A DNA stretch of 64,000 nt from Rhizomys pruinosus (taxonomy: Eukaryota; Chordata; Mammalia; Rodentia; Spalacidae). The position numbers were made by a program, and so were the translations under genes. The stretch lies in contig VZQC01005092.1 in assembly GCA_009823505.1 (NCBI GenBank), positions 630,285 to 694,284 on the forward strand, given 5' to 3'. Below, one piece after another: positions 21,785 through 33,577 of this stretch; the first letter of the stretch is position 1; each line of letters begins with the position of its first letter. Under the pieces are notes generated by a model. That model was not told the DNA's origin and did no database searches. It saw only the letters and a list, made by a program, of their open reading frames with translations.

Positions 21785-22660
21785 ACGAATTTGTCATATG
21801 TGATTAACAGGCAACCAAGCTGCATTGACCATATAAACAGAACCAAACTTCAACTAAACAAAGGCAGAATATAGTTCCTTATAAGATACATAACAAACAA
21901 AAGACATCCGTATATCCAAACAATAATGCAAAAACAAATAATGTGAAACACTGAGAGAATATGTCCCCAACAAAACTCACCAGTCCTATAGAAGTGTACT
22001 ACAATGAGAATCATCCTGAGGAATACCAGGACACAGAATTTAAAAGAACAACAGGAAACATGATCAAATAATTGAAAGAACACAAAGAAAACAACTTAAA
22101 GTATTAAAAAACTATAGGGATAAACTCTTGACTGAAGCTTCAGAAAATAGTAATATATGGTTGAATGAAATGACAAAAAAAATCATGACATGAAAAGTGA
22201 ATTCACAAGAGAAATAGAATTATTGAAGAAAACCCAAGCCAAAATAAAGATGGAATTGATAATTTCATAAAGTCAAACTGAAATGACAGAAGGCTTCACA
22301 ACCAGAATGAATGAAAAAGCAAACAGAATACAAAGACTGAATGACAATGTTGAATAACTGGACTTATGAACAAGGGATAGAATGTGCAGGAAATGTGGGT
22401 CATCATGAAAAGTCCAAGTCTACACAACCTATAAAGTTTCAGAAAGGACATAGAACACCACTGAGATGTGCTCTGAATCAAGAACCCCAGAAGTACTCTA
22501 AAACATTACAGGCTACTGACATTGCTCTTGGTTTTCCACATGTATTAAATGATAGACCTAGTTGCTGAATATATGAAAATATGAGGGGTCTAGTTGAAAG
22601 GAACAGTTTAGAAGAGTGAATTGGAAAAGACTAAAAGAGAGATCATGCAAAAATAAATCA
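21785..22660 (+). mobile_element. Old L1, ORF1 start fused to 3'-UTR-like sequence
   Basis: The 21940-22080 stretch aligns with the L1 5' UTR/ORF1 start at 28495-28620 (accaaaactcaccagtcctatagaag type). From about 22470 the sequence instead resembles the 3' UTR at 4300 (acattacaggctactgac). Most of ORF1 and all of ORF2 are missing. No frame is intact. Confidence 0.6.
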
Positions 22661-22686
22661 CAGTATCCCTAGTATGCTACAACCTT

Positions 22687-22689
22687 ATT

Positions 22690-22724
<35 letters not shown>

Positions 22725-22742
22725 TTCATTTATTCATTTAGT
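22687..22742 (+). repeat. (TTTA)n microsatellite
   Basis: About 12 tttattta-phase units, drifting to ttca at the 3' end. Confidence 0.9.
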
Positions 22743-23268
22743 CATTTGAAACAAACTTCCATTCTGTAGTCCTGGCTAGGCTGGAATTCTCTAGGTAACC
22801 CATGCTGGGTCAAACTTTGTAACACTTTTGTCAAAGCCTCTAGAGGGTTCAGGTCTGAACCACAGGTCTTCTTTGGTATAACATACACATTTTACTGTAT
22901 ATCTCCATTCTCAGCAAGTGATGTTGATTTACAATATCTGGAAAGGTAAAGTCGAATGATAGTCATACATTCTTTCTTTAAAATGTGTTCTATTATTCAC
23001 TGTTTTCAGTCTATTAATAAGGATGAGCTTTTGTCACCGAACTGTAATAGTACTTCTTAACATAAATTAGTCTCAACTCCCTCCCACTCTGATTTTAACA
23101 TGCTCACTCCTTTCCCTACTTTATGTTACAGATGAAGTGTTAGTTTCTCAGTACAGCTTACTGGGATGGTATTAACATACTTTCAAAACTTTCTCAGTTT
23201 CCAGCAACATATCAAAACCACTTTAGAGTATTTATTTTCATTAATACACAGCAATTCTAATACACTAT
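22743..23268. other. Spacer, no clear feature
   Basis: A weak B1-like complement may be present at 22750-22870; nothing else was recognised. Confidence 0.4.
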
Positions 23269-23283
23269 AAAATTCAGTTATTT

Positions 23284-23503
23284 GGGGCTGGAGAGATTGC
23301 TCAGCTGTTAAGAGCATAGACTGCTCTTGCAGAAGACCCAGGTTCAATTCCTAGCACCCACATGGTGGCTAAGAACCATCTTTAACTCCAGTTCCAGTGG
23401 AATCAGACACCCTTCTGACCTCTGCAGCATTGCACGACATGGGTGCACCTACCTACATGCAGACAGTACACACATACACATAAAATAATAAATAAAAAAA
23501 ATT
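23284..23503 (+). mobile_element. B2-type SINE, single-block subfamily
   Basis: The head gggctggagagattgctcag, one central block (aactccagttccagtgg) and an A-rich tail are present. Near-identical flanks aaattcagttattt and aaattcggttattt (about 23270-23283 and 23505-23518) form a TSD with one mismatch. Confidence 0.9.
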
Positions 23504-23796
23504 AAAAATTCGGTTATTTACAGTATTTCCTGTTCCATGTTATCTCACTAGAATGTTAAGTTCTACATAGTGAAATGTCTTCCTCTTTCTGCTAAAGGAA
23601 ACTTACAGTGATACCTAATAAAATTTGACAGTAGTAATTTTCAGTACAACTGTTACTACCAGGAAAACAAACAAACAAACATTGGGAGAGAATTAACTTG
23701 TGTATGATACTAACAAGAGAACATACCAAATATGGTAATGTGACTGAAGACAACGATTAGCTTCATTTCATGCCTTACTTTAAAAATGAAATACTT

Positions 23797-24051
23797 AAAA
23801 AATTTTTATTAATTTTATTTATTTTTGTATGTGTATGAATGTACTGTCTGCATGCAAGTTTGTGCACCCGTGTCGTGCAATGCTGCGGATGTCAGAAGAG
23901 GGTGTCGGATTTCCCTGGAACTGGAGTTCTCCTGGAACTGGAGTTTCTGATGGTTCTCAGCCACCACGTGGGTGCTGGGGATCGAACCCAGGTCCTCTGC
24001 AAGAGTGGTCGGCACTCTTAACCGTTAGGCCATCTCTCCAGCCCCCCCCCC
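23797..24051 (-). mobile_element. B2-type SINE, duplicated-block subfamily
   Basis: Complete minus-strand copy: a T-rich tail at the left, two central blocks, and the head ending ccatctctccagcccc at the right. An exact TSD, aaaaatgaaatactt, lies at 23782-23796 and 24052-24066. Confidence 0.95.
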
Positions 24052-24066
24052 AAAAATGAAATACTT

Positions 24067-25134
24067 TTTATTATTTGTGTGTGTGTTCTGCTGCATGGTA
24101 CAGCATATTGCTACCTCAATTTTTTTTTTTTCTTCAAATAATGGATACTTGGTGATTGAACAATAAGGTATTGGTCTATTCTTTGAAGTGTGGAAATACT
24201 GCCAATCTATATCTTAGTCAGTAATTTTGCATCTAGACACAAAGTTAGCTTTAACATCCAGAAATTCACGTGTCTCATAGTTTACTTAGAAAAAAGACAT
24301 TGTAAATTAAAACAATGTTTTTATGGCAAAAGAAGAAGATCTCCATATTCTCTAAGATGGTGCTAAATTACAGTTAAAATCTTTGCTCTTTGCTTTGAGA
24401 ATCAAGATCATTCGTGAAACCACCATCATAATTTTTCTTCTTTGTACTGAGAGGATATGAGTTGTGTATTTTACTATGTATAAAACTGGAAAAGATTATT
24501 ATATATTCCCAAGTATATTACCAGTTATTTCTCAGAAATATATATGATTGGTGTCTTATTTTACCTACTATATTTTATTTATACTAGTATTTAATATTTA
24601 TTTGATCCTGTGAATTTTATAAAGCAAAAGAATTAACTGTTTCATATTTTTTAAATTATGAGTGGCATCATTTTGTTTTCTGTTTCATTCCACTCAAACA
24701 ATGGGGAAGCTGGATTTATTTACTGAGCAGTTCTGCAAAGTGCAAGTGCTAGATCTAATCAAACAGTTGAAGGAAGACTTTTGTCCTCACTGTTACAAGG
24801 AAAGAATCTTAAATGAGCCATGTGATGCCCTGGGCTTTATTTCAGAATTTCAATGTTTGTTTGGTTGCTTCACAGAAGCTTGAGAAATCTCTCCTTGGGT
24901 AAGAAATCTTTAAAATCCCCCATACTTTTGGAGTTTTTACACCATGGATAAGGTAGGATTTTGAAGGAAGTAGCAAATAACATTTTAAATTCATTAAGCT
25001 TGAAAGTTGAACTTTTAAAATTACTAAAGCACTATAAGATTTAACAAAAGCTAACTTTTAAAATTTGGCATTAAGAGAAAGAGAAAAATCTAAAGTGCTT
25101 TAAATTTATGCTGCTGCATTTGCTAGATGAACAT

Positions 25135-25136
<2 letters not shown>
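24067..25136. other. AT-rich DNA, no recognised gene
   Basis: A 73-codon open frame at 24662-24883 contains a CPHC pair but resembles nothing I know and lacks exon context. No repeat family was recognised. Confidence 0.5.

Positions 25137-25174
<38 letters not shown>
25137..25174 (+). repeat. (TG)n microsatellite
   Basis: About 18 uninterrupted TG units. Confidence 0.95.
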
Positions 25175-25176
<2 letters not shown>

Positions 25177-25301
25177 AGATTCTGCTCTTCAAATCTGTAT
25201 TAGAAAATTCTGTTCATTTGATTACATTCAAAATATTAGATGACTTTCTTTGCAGAAATATGAATGAAGAAGGATGGATTTTCAATTTCAAGAGTGAGAT
25301 G

Positions 25302-25505
25302 CTGGGACTGGATAGAAGGTCCAAAGGTTCAAAGGTTGAGGCACTTGCTGTTGTTTCATAGGACCAGAGCTCAAATTCCAGCACCCAAGTAATCCAGCTC
25401 ACAATTACCTGTAGTTCAAGTTCCAGGCATCTAAATACACATTACATATATACTCTCATTGACAGACACATATCAATAAACAAATAATAAAACTAAATCT
25501 TTTAA
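25302..25505 (+). mobile_element. Old tRNA-type SINE (B2/B3-like)
   Basis: The order gggactggatagaagg, caaattccagcacccaagta, caagttccaggcatct and an A-rich tail fits an ancient B2- or B3-type SINE. It is too diverged for a subfamily call. Confidence 0.6.
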
Positions 25506-25617
25506 ATTTTATTAATATCAAAAGGTGATACACTATCATAACTGAACAAAATTACCCATAAACATTCATTCACATGCCAAATACTGAGAATTTACTTCTC
25601 TTTAAAAACAAATTAGG

Positions 25618-25858
25618 GGGGGCTGGAGAGATGACTTAACGGTTGAGAGTGCCAACCACTCTTACAGAGGAGCTGGGTTCGATCCCCAGCACCCACATGG
25701 CGGCTGAGACCTCCGAAACTCCAATTCCAGGAGAACTTCAGTTCCAGGGGAATCCGACACCTTCTTCTGACCTCCACGGCATTGCACGACACGGGTGCAC
25801 AAACCTGCATGCAGACAGTACATTCATACACATACAGAAATAAATAAAATTTTAAAAA
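25618..25858 (+). mobile_element. B2-type SINE, duplicated-block subfamily
   Basis: Full length, with both 17-bp blocks (25719-25752 region), a good B-box and an A-rich tail. Only a weak direct repeat (aacaaatt) flanks it. Confidence 0.92.
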
Positions 25859-26122
25859 TAACAAATTTGGATGTGTTTTTTATGTGTTTGTATGTATATT
25901 TGTGGGTTTTTTTCTGTGTGTGCGTATATGTTCATCTGTGTGCAAGTGCTCAGGAGGTGAAAAAGACCATCAGATCCCTTCGACCTGAAGATACAGGCTT
26001 TTATGAGGTGGCCAACGATGGTGCCTGAATCCCAGCTCTGACTCTGATTGAACAGCAAATTCTCTAAATTACTGAACCTTCTCTTAACATAAAATTTACT
26101 TCTTTAAAATTTATTTACTATG

Positions 26123-26300
26123 GGAGCTGGAGAGATGGCTCAGCGGTTAAGAGTGCCAACTGCTCTTACAGAGGACCTGGGTTCGATTCCCAGCACTCAC
26201 ATGGCTGCTAAGAACCATCTTTAAGCCAGGCATGGTAACGCACACCTTTAATCCTAGCACTCAGGAGGCAGAGGCAGGTGGATTTCTCTGAGTTCNAGAC
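26123..26300 (+). mobile_element. B2 head joined to B1 body
   Basis: A B2-type head (26123-26225) stops inside the aagaaccatctt segment and continues without a gap into a B1 start (agccaggcatggtaacgcac) that runs to the gagttcnagac block. The B1 is cut where an (AT)n run begins. The join could be a B1 insertion into a SINE whose remainder was lost, or a composite SINE. Confidence 0.8.
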
Positions 26301-26321
26301 ATATATATATATATATATATC
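26296..26321 (+). repeat. Ambiguous base and (AT)n run
   Basis: An N at 26296 is followed by about nine AT units. The N and the abrupt loss of the B1 body suggest a locally unresolved or collapsed assembly. Confidence 0.85.
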
Positions 26322-26950
26322 TGAATTCAGGTTGTCTAAAAGAATACCAAGTGCTCTTAACCACTGAGCTTATGAACCTTGAATGTTGCCCAGGTAAAAG
26401 TGTTATAAATGTCCTATGATTTCTTTGATATGGCCATTTGCCTTTAGCATTCTGAAACATTTCTGAAATTAATAAAAGAAAGTTATTATCTATAATTTTA
26501 AATGCAGGATTTATGTAAACTGTTTTATTTGGAGTTATGAAATTCAATGATAGGCTTTGTTTAAGAAATATGTCAAGCTCTCATTTCCAACCTCAAATCT
26601 AATATTTTTGTCTTTTAAGGATCATGTATGCAACTATTTCCTTTAATTTTTTTATTATAATTACAATTTTATTACAATTATTTTTATTACAATTACAATT
26701 TTATTACAATTATTTATTGTTCAAATATGAAGGACATTTAGAAATAAAATCCAATGCCAATTTCAGTTTTACCATAAATGAAGGAAAATAAGGGATAGTT
26801 GTATAGTAGCTCACAATTATGAAAGGGCTTGAATTATGAGAAGACATCTTGGATTTGGGGCTTTTGATGAAAGTGAAAATTGTGTAAGACTGATAGAAAC
26901 TTTTGAAGTTGGAGTGAATTCATTTTGCATCCTCAAATGATCATGAACTT
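26322..26950. other. AT-rich spacer
   Basis: An attacaatttt motif repeats imperfectly at about 26655-26720. Nothing else was recognised. Confidence 0.5.
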
Positions 26951-26952
26951 TC

Positions 26953-27296
26953 AAGGTCTATGTAATGGTTTGAGAGTCAAATGTATCCAATAGGCCTATA
27001 TCTTTCAATCCTGGTCCCCCCCGATGATGCTGTTTTGCAAGTGTGTAAATGTTATAGAAATTGAGGTAGAAATGGAGAAAGTTGGTCACTGGGGAACAAA
27101 ATTTGAAGGGTGTGTGCCTCTTCTTTTCTGTCTTTGCAACCTCACTGCTATTTAATGCAACCAACCACCTCAAGTTCCATTATCATATCTGTGAGTCATG
27201 GCCATTACGTGATTTGATGTATCATAACCCATCACAGCAGAGTCAGCATAAAATTTCCACCTTAAGTGAATCTTAATCACAGAAATGAGATAAGTA
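26953..27296 (+). mobile_element. URR1-like non-autonomous DNA transposon relic
   Basis: The start (gtaatggtttgagagtcaaa), the aataggcctatatctttcaa block, the gttggtcactgggg block and the end (cacagaaatgagataagtaag) follow the order of a rodent hAT-type element that I recall as URR1. There is no transposase. The family name is from memory and unverified. Confidence 0.5.
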
Positions 27297-27858
27297 AGCC
27301 ATGTAATCCCTATATGTGAGTAATGGCATTAAAACTTTACATTTTCTAAAATGTCTTGAGATTTTTAGACAAATTAAGACACTTCACTCTCCGGGAATAT
27401 AATTCCTCAATTTTGCCCAAACATAGCACCCCTGTATTTCTCTTGTTATCTTTATTACCCCTTTTCCCCTCTTTAGCTATGGAGGAAAAACAAATACATG
27501 ATCTCTATGACAGGGTGAAATTCCCTTGTAACTTTCAGATCAAGGTGGAAAGAGTGGTCTAACTTCAATTCATATTGTATCCATTTGAAATTTAATCTAC
27601 TTTCAAGTTAAACTATAATTTTCTGGCACTACTGAAGTTAAAATGAGTTTCAATGTGTTTGAAATTATCAATGCTTATGAATGTTATAATTTCTTTAAAA
27701 TGATACTATTAGTGTGGTGATATTAAAAGAACATAAAATGGTGGATAAAAGCTTTAACAATGTGATGGTAATGAAACACTTAAGATGCTTGGTAAGAAAT
27801 TTAGACTGTGAAAGACCCCAAGAAAAGATAACAAATAAGAATGAAGAGGTTGGATGCA
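27297..27858. other. Spacer between DNA-transposon relic and L1
   Basis: No feature recognised; short frames have no domains. Confidence 0.5.
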
Positions 27859-27860
27859 AG

Positions 27861-28200
27861 GTGAGTGACAGGACCTGGCTTCATTGCAGGTGGGTTCCAG
27901 AACCATCTGAGCCCTGTTGCTTCTGGTGCAGGGTGGGTTCCAGGATCACCTGAGCCCTGTCACTTCCAGCGGAAGGGAGAGTGACAGGCCAGGCTCTTAG
28001 CAAGCAAGTTCCAGGACCATCTGAGCCCCATTGCTTCTGGCTCAGGGTGGGTTCCAGGACCATCCCAACCCTGTTACTTATACACAGGGTGAGTGACAGG
28101 CTGGGCTTCTTGGCAGATGGGTTTCAGGGCCATCAAAGCATAGTCCCTTCCTGCACAGGGTTCCAGGACTATCCAAGCCCCGTATCTCTGGCACAGGGTC
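27861..28200 (+). repeat. L1 5'-UTR tandem monomers, ~115-bp unit
   Basis: The motif gagtgacagg recurs at about 27863, 27979 and 28090 (spacing ~116 and ~111 bp). Inside each unit an approximately 40-bp sub-block beginning gttccagg(a/g)ccatc is itself duplicated. Rodent L1 promoters are built of such monomers, and position directly upstream of ORF1 supports that role. The monomer is unlike those at 37.7, 44.6 and 58.4 kb. Confidence 0.8.
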
Positions 28201-28479
28201 TCTGGAACTGCTCCAACTTCCAGACTGGATCTGGCAAGGCTCTATGGTCACGTTGGCAGTGACAGGATTGGGTGGGTAAACACCAGTGCTGCCCATCCCC
28301 CTTGTGGCTAAACTGGTGGGAACAGAGAAGGTGACACAGAGCACAAAGTAACAGAAGAGATAGCAAATCTTCTAACCTAGAGGAACAGGCCTTCAACCAA
28401 AGGAAGACGCATTGGAATTTTGCATCAGATTATAAGCAACAAATCAAATCCACCAGCCAAGAACACAAAGGAAAATCAA

Positions 28480-29440
28480 CAACATGGGAAAAGCAAATAA
28501 AATCCCCACCAAAATCTAGTGGTCCTATAGAAGACTCCAACAATTAGTTCTCTCTGGAGATAACCCAGAACACAGATCTTAAAAGAATAATAGACATACT
28601 CAAAGAAATGAAGGGAGAGAATGGCAAACTCAGGAATGAAGGGGAAACACTGAAAAGATCCCATGCTAAAATGAAACAGGAAACCAACCAGCAAATCAAG
28701 GATCGAGAAGGAATGACAAACTCCAAAGGAAACTGTAAATACTAAAGAAATCACAGGATGAAATGAAATCACAGGATAAAAGGAAATTGCTCACTTATCT
28801 AATCAGCAGGAAAAGATGAGAGAAAGCCTCCATAACATAGGATGAAGCGGAAGGTAGAATATCAACACTGAAAGACAAGATGGAAGAACTACAATGCTCA
28901 AACAAGAATAATGAAAAATTTTTAAAAATACAAGAGTGGAACAGTCAGGAAACATGGGACACTATGAAAAAATCAAACCTCCACATCATAGGGATAAAGG
29001 AAGGAGAAGAATCCCAGGAAAAAGGTATTGATCACATCTTCAACAGAATAATAGAAGAAAATTTCCAAAACTGAAAAATGACAAACCCATACAAAAGAAC
29101 CACATGGAACACCAAATAGACAAGATCAGGAAATGAACACCCCACACCATATCAAAGTTAAAAATATTAGATGCCTAAAATAAAGACAAATTATTGAAGG
29201 CTGTAAGAGAAAAGCAAGTTACATATAAAGGTAAACCCATCAGAATTACAGGTAACTTTTCAGTGCAAATGATGAAAGGCAGAAGAACGTAGACCAAAGT
29301 ATTCCCAGCACTAAACAACTGTCGATGCCAACCCAGATTACTATACTCAGGAAAAATGTCAATTAAAGTTGAAGGAAAAAGAAAAACCTTACATGACAAA
29401 AACAAGATGAAAAAAAATCATGTACAGAAAACCAAACTTT
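28480..29440 (+). pseudogene. L1 ORF1 (broken)
   Basis: A degraded coiled coil (28600-28870) is followed by an open RRM stretch at 28880-29074 (SNLHIIGIKEGEESQEKG, NRIIEENFQN). The C-terminal domain is recognisable at 29215-29400 but frameshifted. The element stops at the ccaaactttcagaac block where a SINE tail begins, before the normal ORF1 stop. Confidence 0.82.
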
Positions 29441-29450
29441 CAGAACAGTC

Positions 29451-29575
29451 TTTGACTCCAGTTCCAGGGGAGTCCAACACCCTCTTCTGACCTCCGAGGT
29501 ATTGCACAACACTGGTGCACAAACCTACATGCAGACAGTACATTCATACACATAGAATATAAATAAAATTTTTTA
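29451..29575 (+). mobile_element. B2-type SINE 3' part (headless)
   Basis: Only the part from actccagttccaggggagtc to the A-rich tail is present; the tRNA-like head is missing. It sits at the ORF1-ORF2 boundary of the L1, where L1 sequence is also missing, so a deletion probably removed SINE head and L1 DNA together. Confidence 0.85.
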
Positions 29576-29589
29576 AAAAACAAAGATTC

Positions 29590-32500
29590 AGAGAATTGAT
29601 TAGGAAACAGAGCCCATCTATATGCTATCTACAAAGAAAACTTTCTACTCATCACCCCATGGAACATCCAACAAAATTTACCACATACTGGGACATAGAA
29701 TAAACCTCTACAAATACAAAAGGATTGAAAAAATTTCATGCATGCTATCAGACAACAGTGCCATAAAGTTCAATATGAACACAAGAATAGGCCCTGCTAT
29801 CTACAAGAACACATATAAACTAAACAATGCACTCCTGAATAATGAATGGGTCAGGGAAGAAATTAAAAAAAAAAAAAAAGAAATAAAAGTATCGCTCAAA
29901 CTAAAAGGAAAAGACAATGCAAGACAGGAAAACTTATGGGATACATTAAAAGCAGTCCTAAGAGGGAAGTTTATAGACCACAGTGGCTACATTAAAAACA
30001 GCAGAAAGAAAAAAAAAAACTAAACAAGCTAACACTGTAGCTAAAAACACTTGAGAGACAACAACCAATAAACCCTTAACCCAACAGACAAGAAGAAATC
30101 ACAAAAAAATTAGAGCAGAAATCAATGAAATAGAAACAAAGAAAACAATACAAAGAATCAATGATCCAAAAGGTGTTTCTTTGAAAGGATAAAAAGATAG
30201 GTAGACCTCTAGCCCAATTACCCAAAAGAAAGAAAGATCAACTCCATATCAATAGAATTTGTGATGAAAAGGGAAACATCACAACAGACAACAAAATCAT
30301 CCAGACAATCATATGTGAATACTTCAGAAACCTATACTCTACTGAAATTGACAACCTAAGAGAAATGAATGAATATCTGAAATCCTATAATTCACCAAAA
30401 TTTAACCAAGAAGAGATTAACAGCTTAAACAAACCCATAATATATGAGGAAATTGAAAATGTCATAAGAAACCTCCCAACTAAAAAAAGCCCAGATCCAG
30501 AGTGTTTCATGTCAGAATTTTATAAAACATTTAAAGAGTACTTACAACAATTAGTACTAAACCTGTTCAGAAGGAAACAAGCAGAGGAAACCTCCCAAAT
30601 TCCATGTATGAAGCCAGCCTCACTCTAATACCAAAACCAGGCAAAATACAACCAAAAAAGAAAACTGTAGACCCATCTCACTAATGAAAATATATGCAAA
30701 AATTCTCAACAAAATCTTTGCAAACCACATACCGACCCACATCAAAAAAGATCATCCATCAGGACCAAGTTGGATCCATACCAGTGATTCAGGGATGATT
30801 CAACATATGTAAATCAATAAATATCATGAAACACATAAATGGACTGAAAGACAAAAACCACATGATCATCCCAATTGATGCAGAAAAATCATTGGACAAA
30901 ATCAAGCATCCCTTAATACTTAAAGTCCTAGAGGGAATTGGAGTGCAGGGAACATTCCTCAACATAATCAAAGCCATGTACAACAAATCCACATCCAACA
31001 TCATCCTAAATGGAGAAAAGTCAGAGGCATTCCCCTTAAAGACAGGAAAATGGCAAGGCTGTCCCCTTATTGCCACTCCTCTTTAATATAGTGCTTGAAA
31101 TGCTTGCTAGGGCAATAAGGCAAGAAAGGGGAATTAAAGGAGTACTAACTGGAAAAAAGGAATTCAATCTATCCCTCTTTGCAGATGATATGATACTTTA
31201 ACTAAGGGATGCTCAACTTCTACCAGAAAACTCCTAGAAAAGATTGTTTCAGTAAAGTAGCAGGATTCAAAATTAATCTAGAAAATCAGTAGCCTTTCTT
31301 TATATCAAAAACAAGCAATTGGAGAAGGAATATAAAAAGAACTTTCCACTCAAAATAAAATAAAATAAAATAAAATAGGAACAAACTTAAAAAAAGACAC
31401 AAAAGAACTCTACGACAATAATTTTAAGCCCTTGAAGAAGGACATTGAAGAAAACATCAGAAGATGGAAAGACCTCCCATGCTCATGGACTAGAAAAAAT
31501 TAATATAGTAAAAATGTCCATTCTACCCAAATTAATATACAGATTCAATGAAATCCCAATTAAAATTCCAAGAGTTTATTCACAGAATTGGAAAAAAAAT
31601 CCTTAAATTCATATGGAAAAACAGAAGACTTTAAATAGCCAAAGCAACCCTCAGTGAAAAATGCAATGCAGGGAGATGACTATACTAGACTCCAAGCTAT
31701 ATTACAGGGCTATAGTCATAAAAGCAATTTGGTAATGGGTTTTTTTTTAATATTTTTTTAATTTCATTTATTTCTGTATGTGTATGAATGTATTGTCTGC
31801 ATGCAAATCTGTGCACCCGTGACGTGTAATGCCGTGGAGGTCAGAAGAGGGTGTTGGACTCCCCTGGAACTGGAGTTCTCCTGGAATTGGAGTTTCAGAT
31901 GGCTCTCGGCTGCCATGTGGGTGCTGGGGATCGAACCTGGATCCTCTGCAAGAGCGGTCAGCGCTCTTGACCGCTAGGCCATCTCTCCAGCCCCGGTAAT
32001 GGTTTTTTATACAGACCTGTAGACCAATGGAACAGAATTGAAGGTCCAAACTTGAACACATACACTATCGGCCGCCTCATATTTGACAAAGAGGACAAAG
32101 AGACTCATTGGAGGAAAGACAGCATCTTCAGCAAATGATCTTCACAAAACTTGATCACCATTTGTAGAAAAATGAAATTAAACTCCTACCTCTCTCTCTG
32201 TGTACAAAAACTAACTCCAAATGGATCAAAGACCTTAATGTGAAACCCAAAACTCTGAAAGTTATAGAAGAAAACATTGACAGCAACCTACTGACATAGG
32301 CATAGGAAAAGACTTTCTGAATCAAACAGCAGCTGCACAGGAAATAAGGTCAACAATGGGCAAGTGGGATTTCATTAAACTCAAAAACTTCTGTACACTG
32401 AAAACAACAATCAATAAAGTGAAGAGAAAAACCCACAGAGTGGGAGGAAAATTTCATCAGTGATACATTTGACAGAGCATTAACATCCAAAATAAAAATA

Positions 32501-33070
32501 ACTATTCAAAAATCAAACAAGTGACCCACTCAAGATATGGAGTAAGACCTGAGCAGAGAGTTCACAAGTGAGGAAATAAAGATGGCTGAGAAACATCTTA
32601 AAAAGTGTCCAACATTGTTAATAATTAAGGAATTACAATTTAGAACCACTTTAAAATATCATCTCACTCTGATAAGACTGACTAATTTCAAGAAACTAAA
32701 GATACCAAATGCTGGAGGGATTGTGGGAAAGGGAAACACTCATCTACTGCTGGTGGGAATGTCAACTTGTACAACCAGTATAGAAAGCAGTGTGGAAAAC
32801 CCTTAAAAGACTGAAAATGAGTCTACCACCTGACCCAGTCATACCACTCCTGGGTATATACCCACAAGACTCATCCTATCGCAAAGATACATGCACATGC
32901 ACATCTATGTTAGTTGCAGCTCTCTTCACAATAGCAAAGACCTGGAAACAATCCAAGTGCCCTTCAACCAATGAGTGGATAGAGAAAATGTGGTACATCT
33001 ACACAATGGAGTTCTATGCAGCAGTAAAGAAAGATGACATCTCAGGATGCCTATATGGAGCCCGGGATCC
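29590..33070 (+). pseudogene. L1 ORF2 (endonuclease deleted, RT present, stops)
   Basis: ORF2p carries endonuclease and reverse transcriptase for target-primed insertion. Here the endonuclease jumps from its start (29600-29635) to its end (29640 on). RT is well represented: frames at 30365-30628 and 30826-31086 include [15 protein letters not shown] and the palm, and the catalytic FADD is intact at 31178-31189 but followed four codons later by TAA. The C-terminal part (32582-33128) has a frameshift in the cysteine motif. It ends at the KKDD codons near 33040 and then changes to minisatellite. Confidence 0.87.
31738..31994 (-). mobile_element. B2-type SINE in L1 ORF2
   Basis: Complete minus-strand copy with both central 17-bp blocks. 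The flanks ggtaatggg-T(n) (from 31731) and ggtaatgg-T(n) (31995-32008) are a TSD. Removing it restores L1 collinearity. Confidence 0.93.
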
Positions 33071-33075
33071 CATCA

Positions 33076-33285
33076 CTCAAGACACCAAGATGGAGGTCGT
33101 GATAACAGAACTCAAGATTCTGAGATGAAACTGGTGATCGCAGAACTCAAGATGCTGAGATGAAGCCTCCATGATACAAAGACTCAAGATGTGAAGAAGC
33201 CCGTGTTTTCAGCAGTCAAGATTTTAAGATGGAAGTGGTGATCCCAATACTCAAGAAGCTGAGATGGAGTTGGTTATCCCAGAAC
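33076..33285 (+). repeat. Minisatellite, six ~35-bp units
   Basis: Units start with ctcaaga/ctcaagat at 33076, 33111, 33146, 33183, 33215 and 33250, giving steps of 35, 35, 37, 32 and 35 bp. The unit contains an aagatgctgagatg core. It sits exactly where ORF2 should end and the 3' UTR begin. Units differ by several substitutions, so the array is not very recent. Confidence 0.88.
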
Positions 33286-33546
33286 TTTCTGGAGAAAAAA
33301 AAATTAAAGGGAACAACAGCAACCGGCTTGAGGTAGTCCAGTCTGCGCCTTGATTCCTGCCTATAGGTATGTGTACTACAACTGCCTTCTTGAGATTCAT
33401 GGGTCAAAAAATAACCTCAAATAAAATGGGGGGATACAGATATATATGAAACCTCTTTGTAAAAAACTTTGCAATTTAAATCTTAAAACAGCAACAAAAA
33501 GACTTGCTCAAAGAACTTACCCAAACAGTAAACTTCTGCATCAAAA

Positions 33547-33577
<31 letters not shown>

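Noticed and set aside
24662..24883. Possible exon encoding a CPHC-containing peptide
   Set aside because: No splice context, no homology I recognise, and a length expected by chance.
28078..28344. Pro/Gly-rich minus-strand ORFs as a collagen-like gene
   Set aside because: They are produced by the tandem L1 5'-UTR monomers.
33076..33285. CRISPR-like array
   Set aside because: Units are contiguous with no spacers and diverge evenly; it is a minisatellite within an L1 of a mammalian genome.
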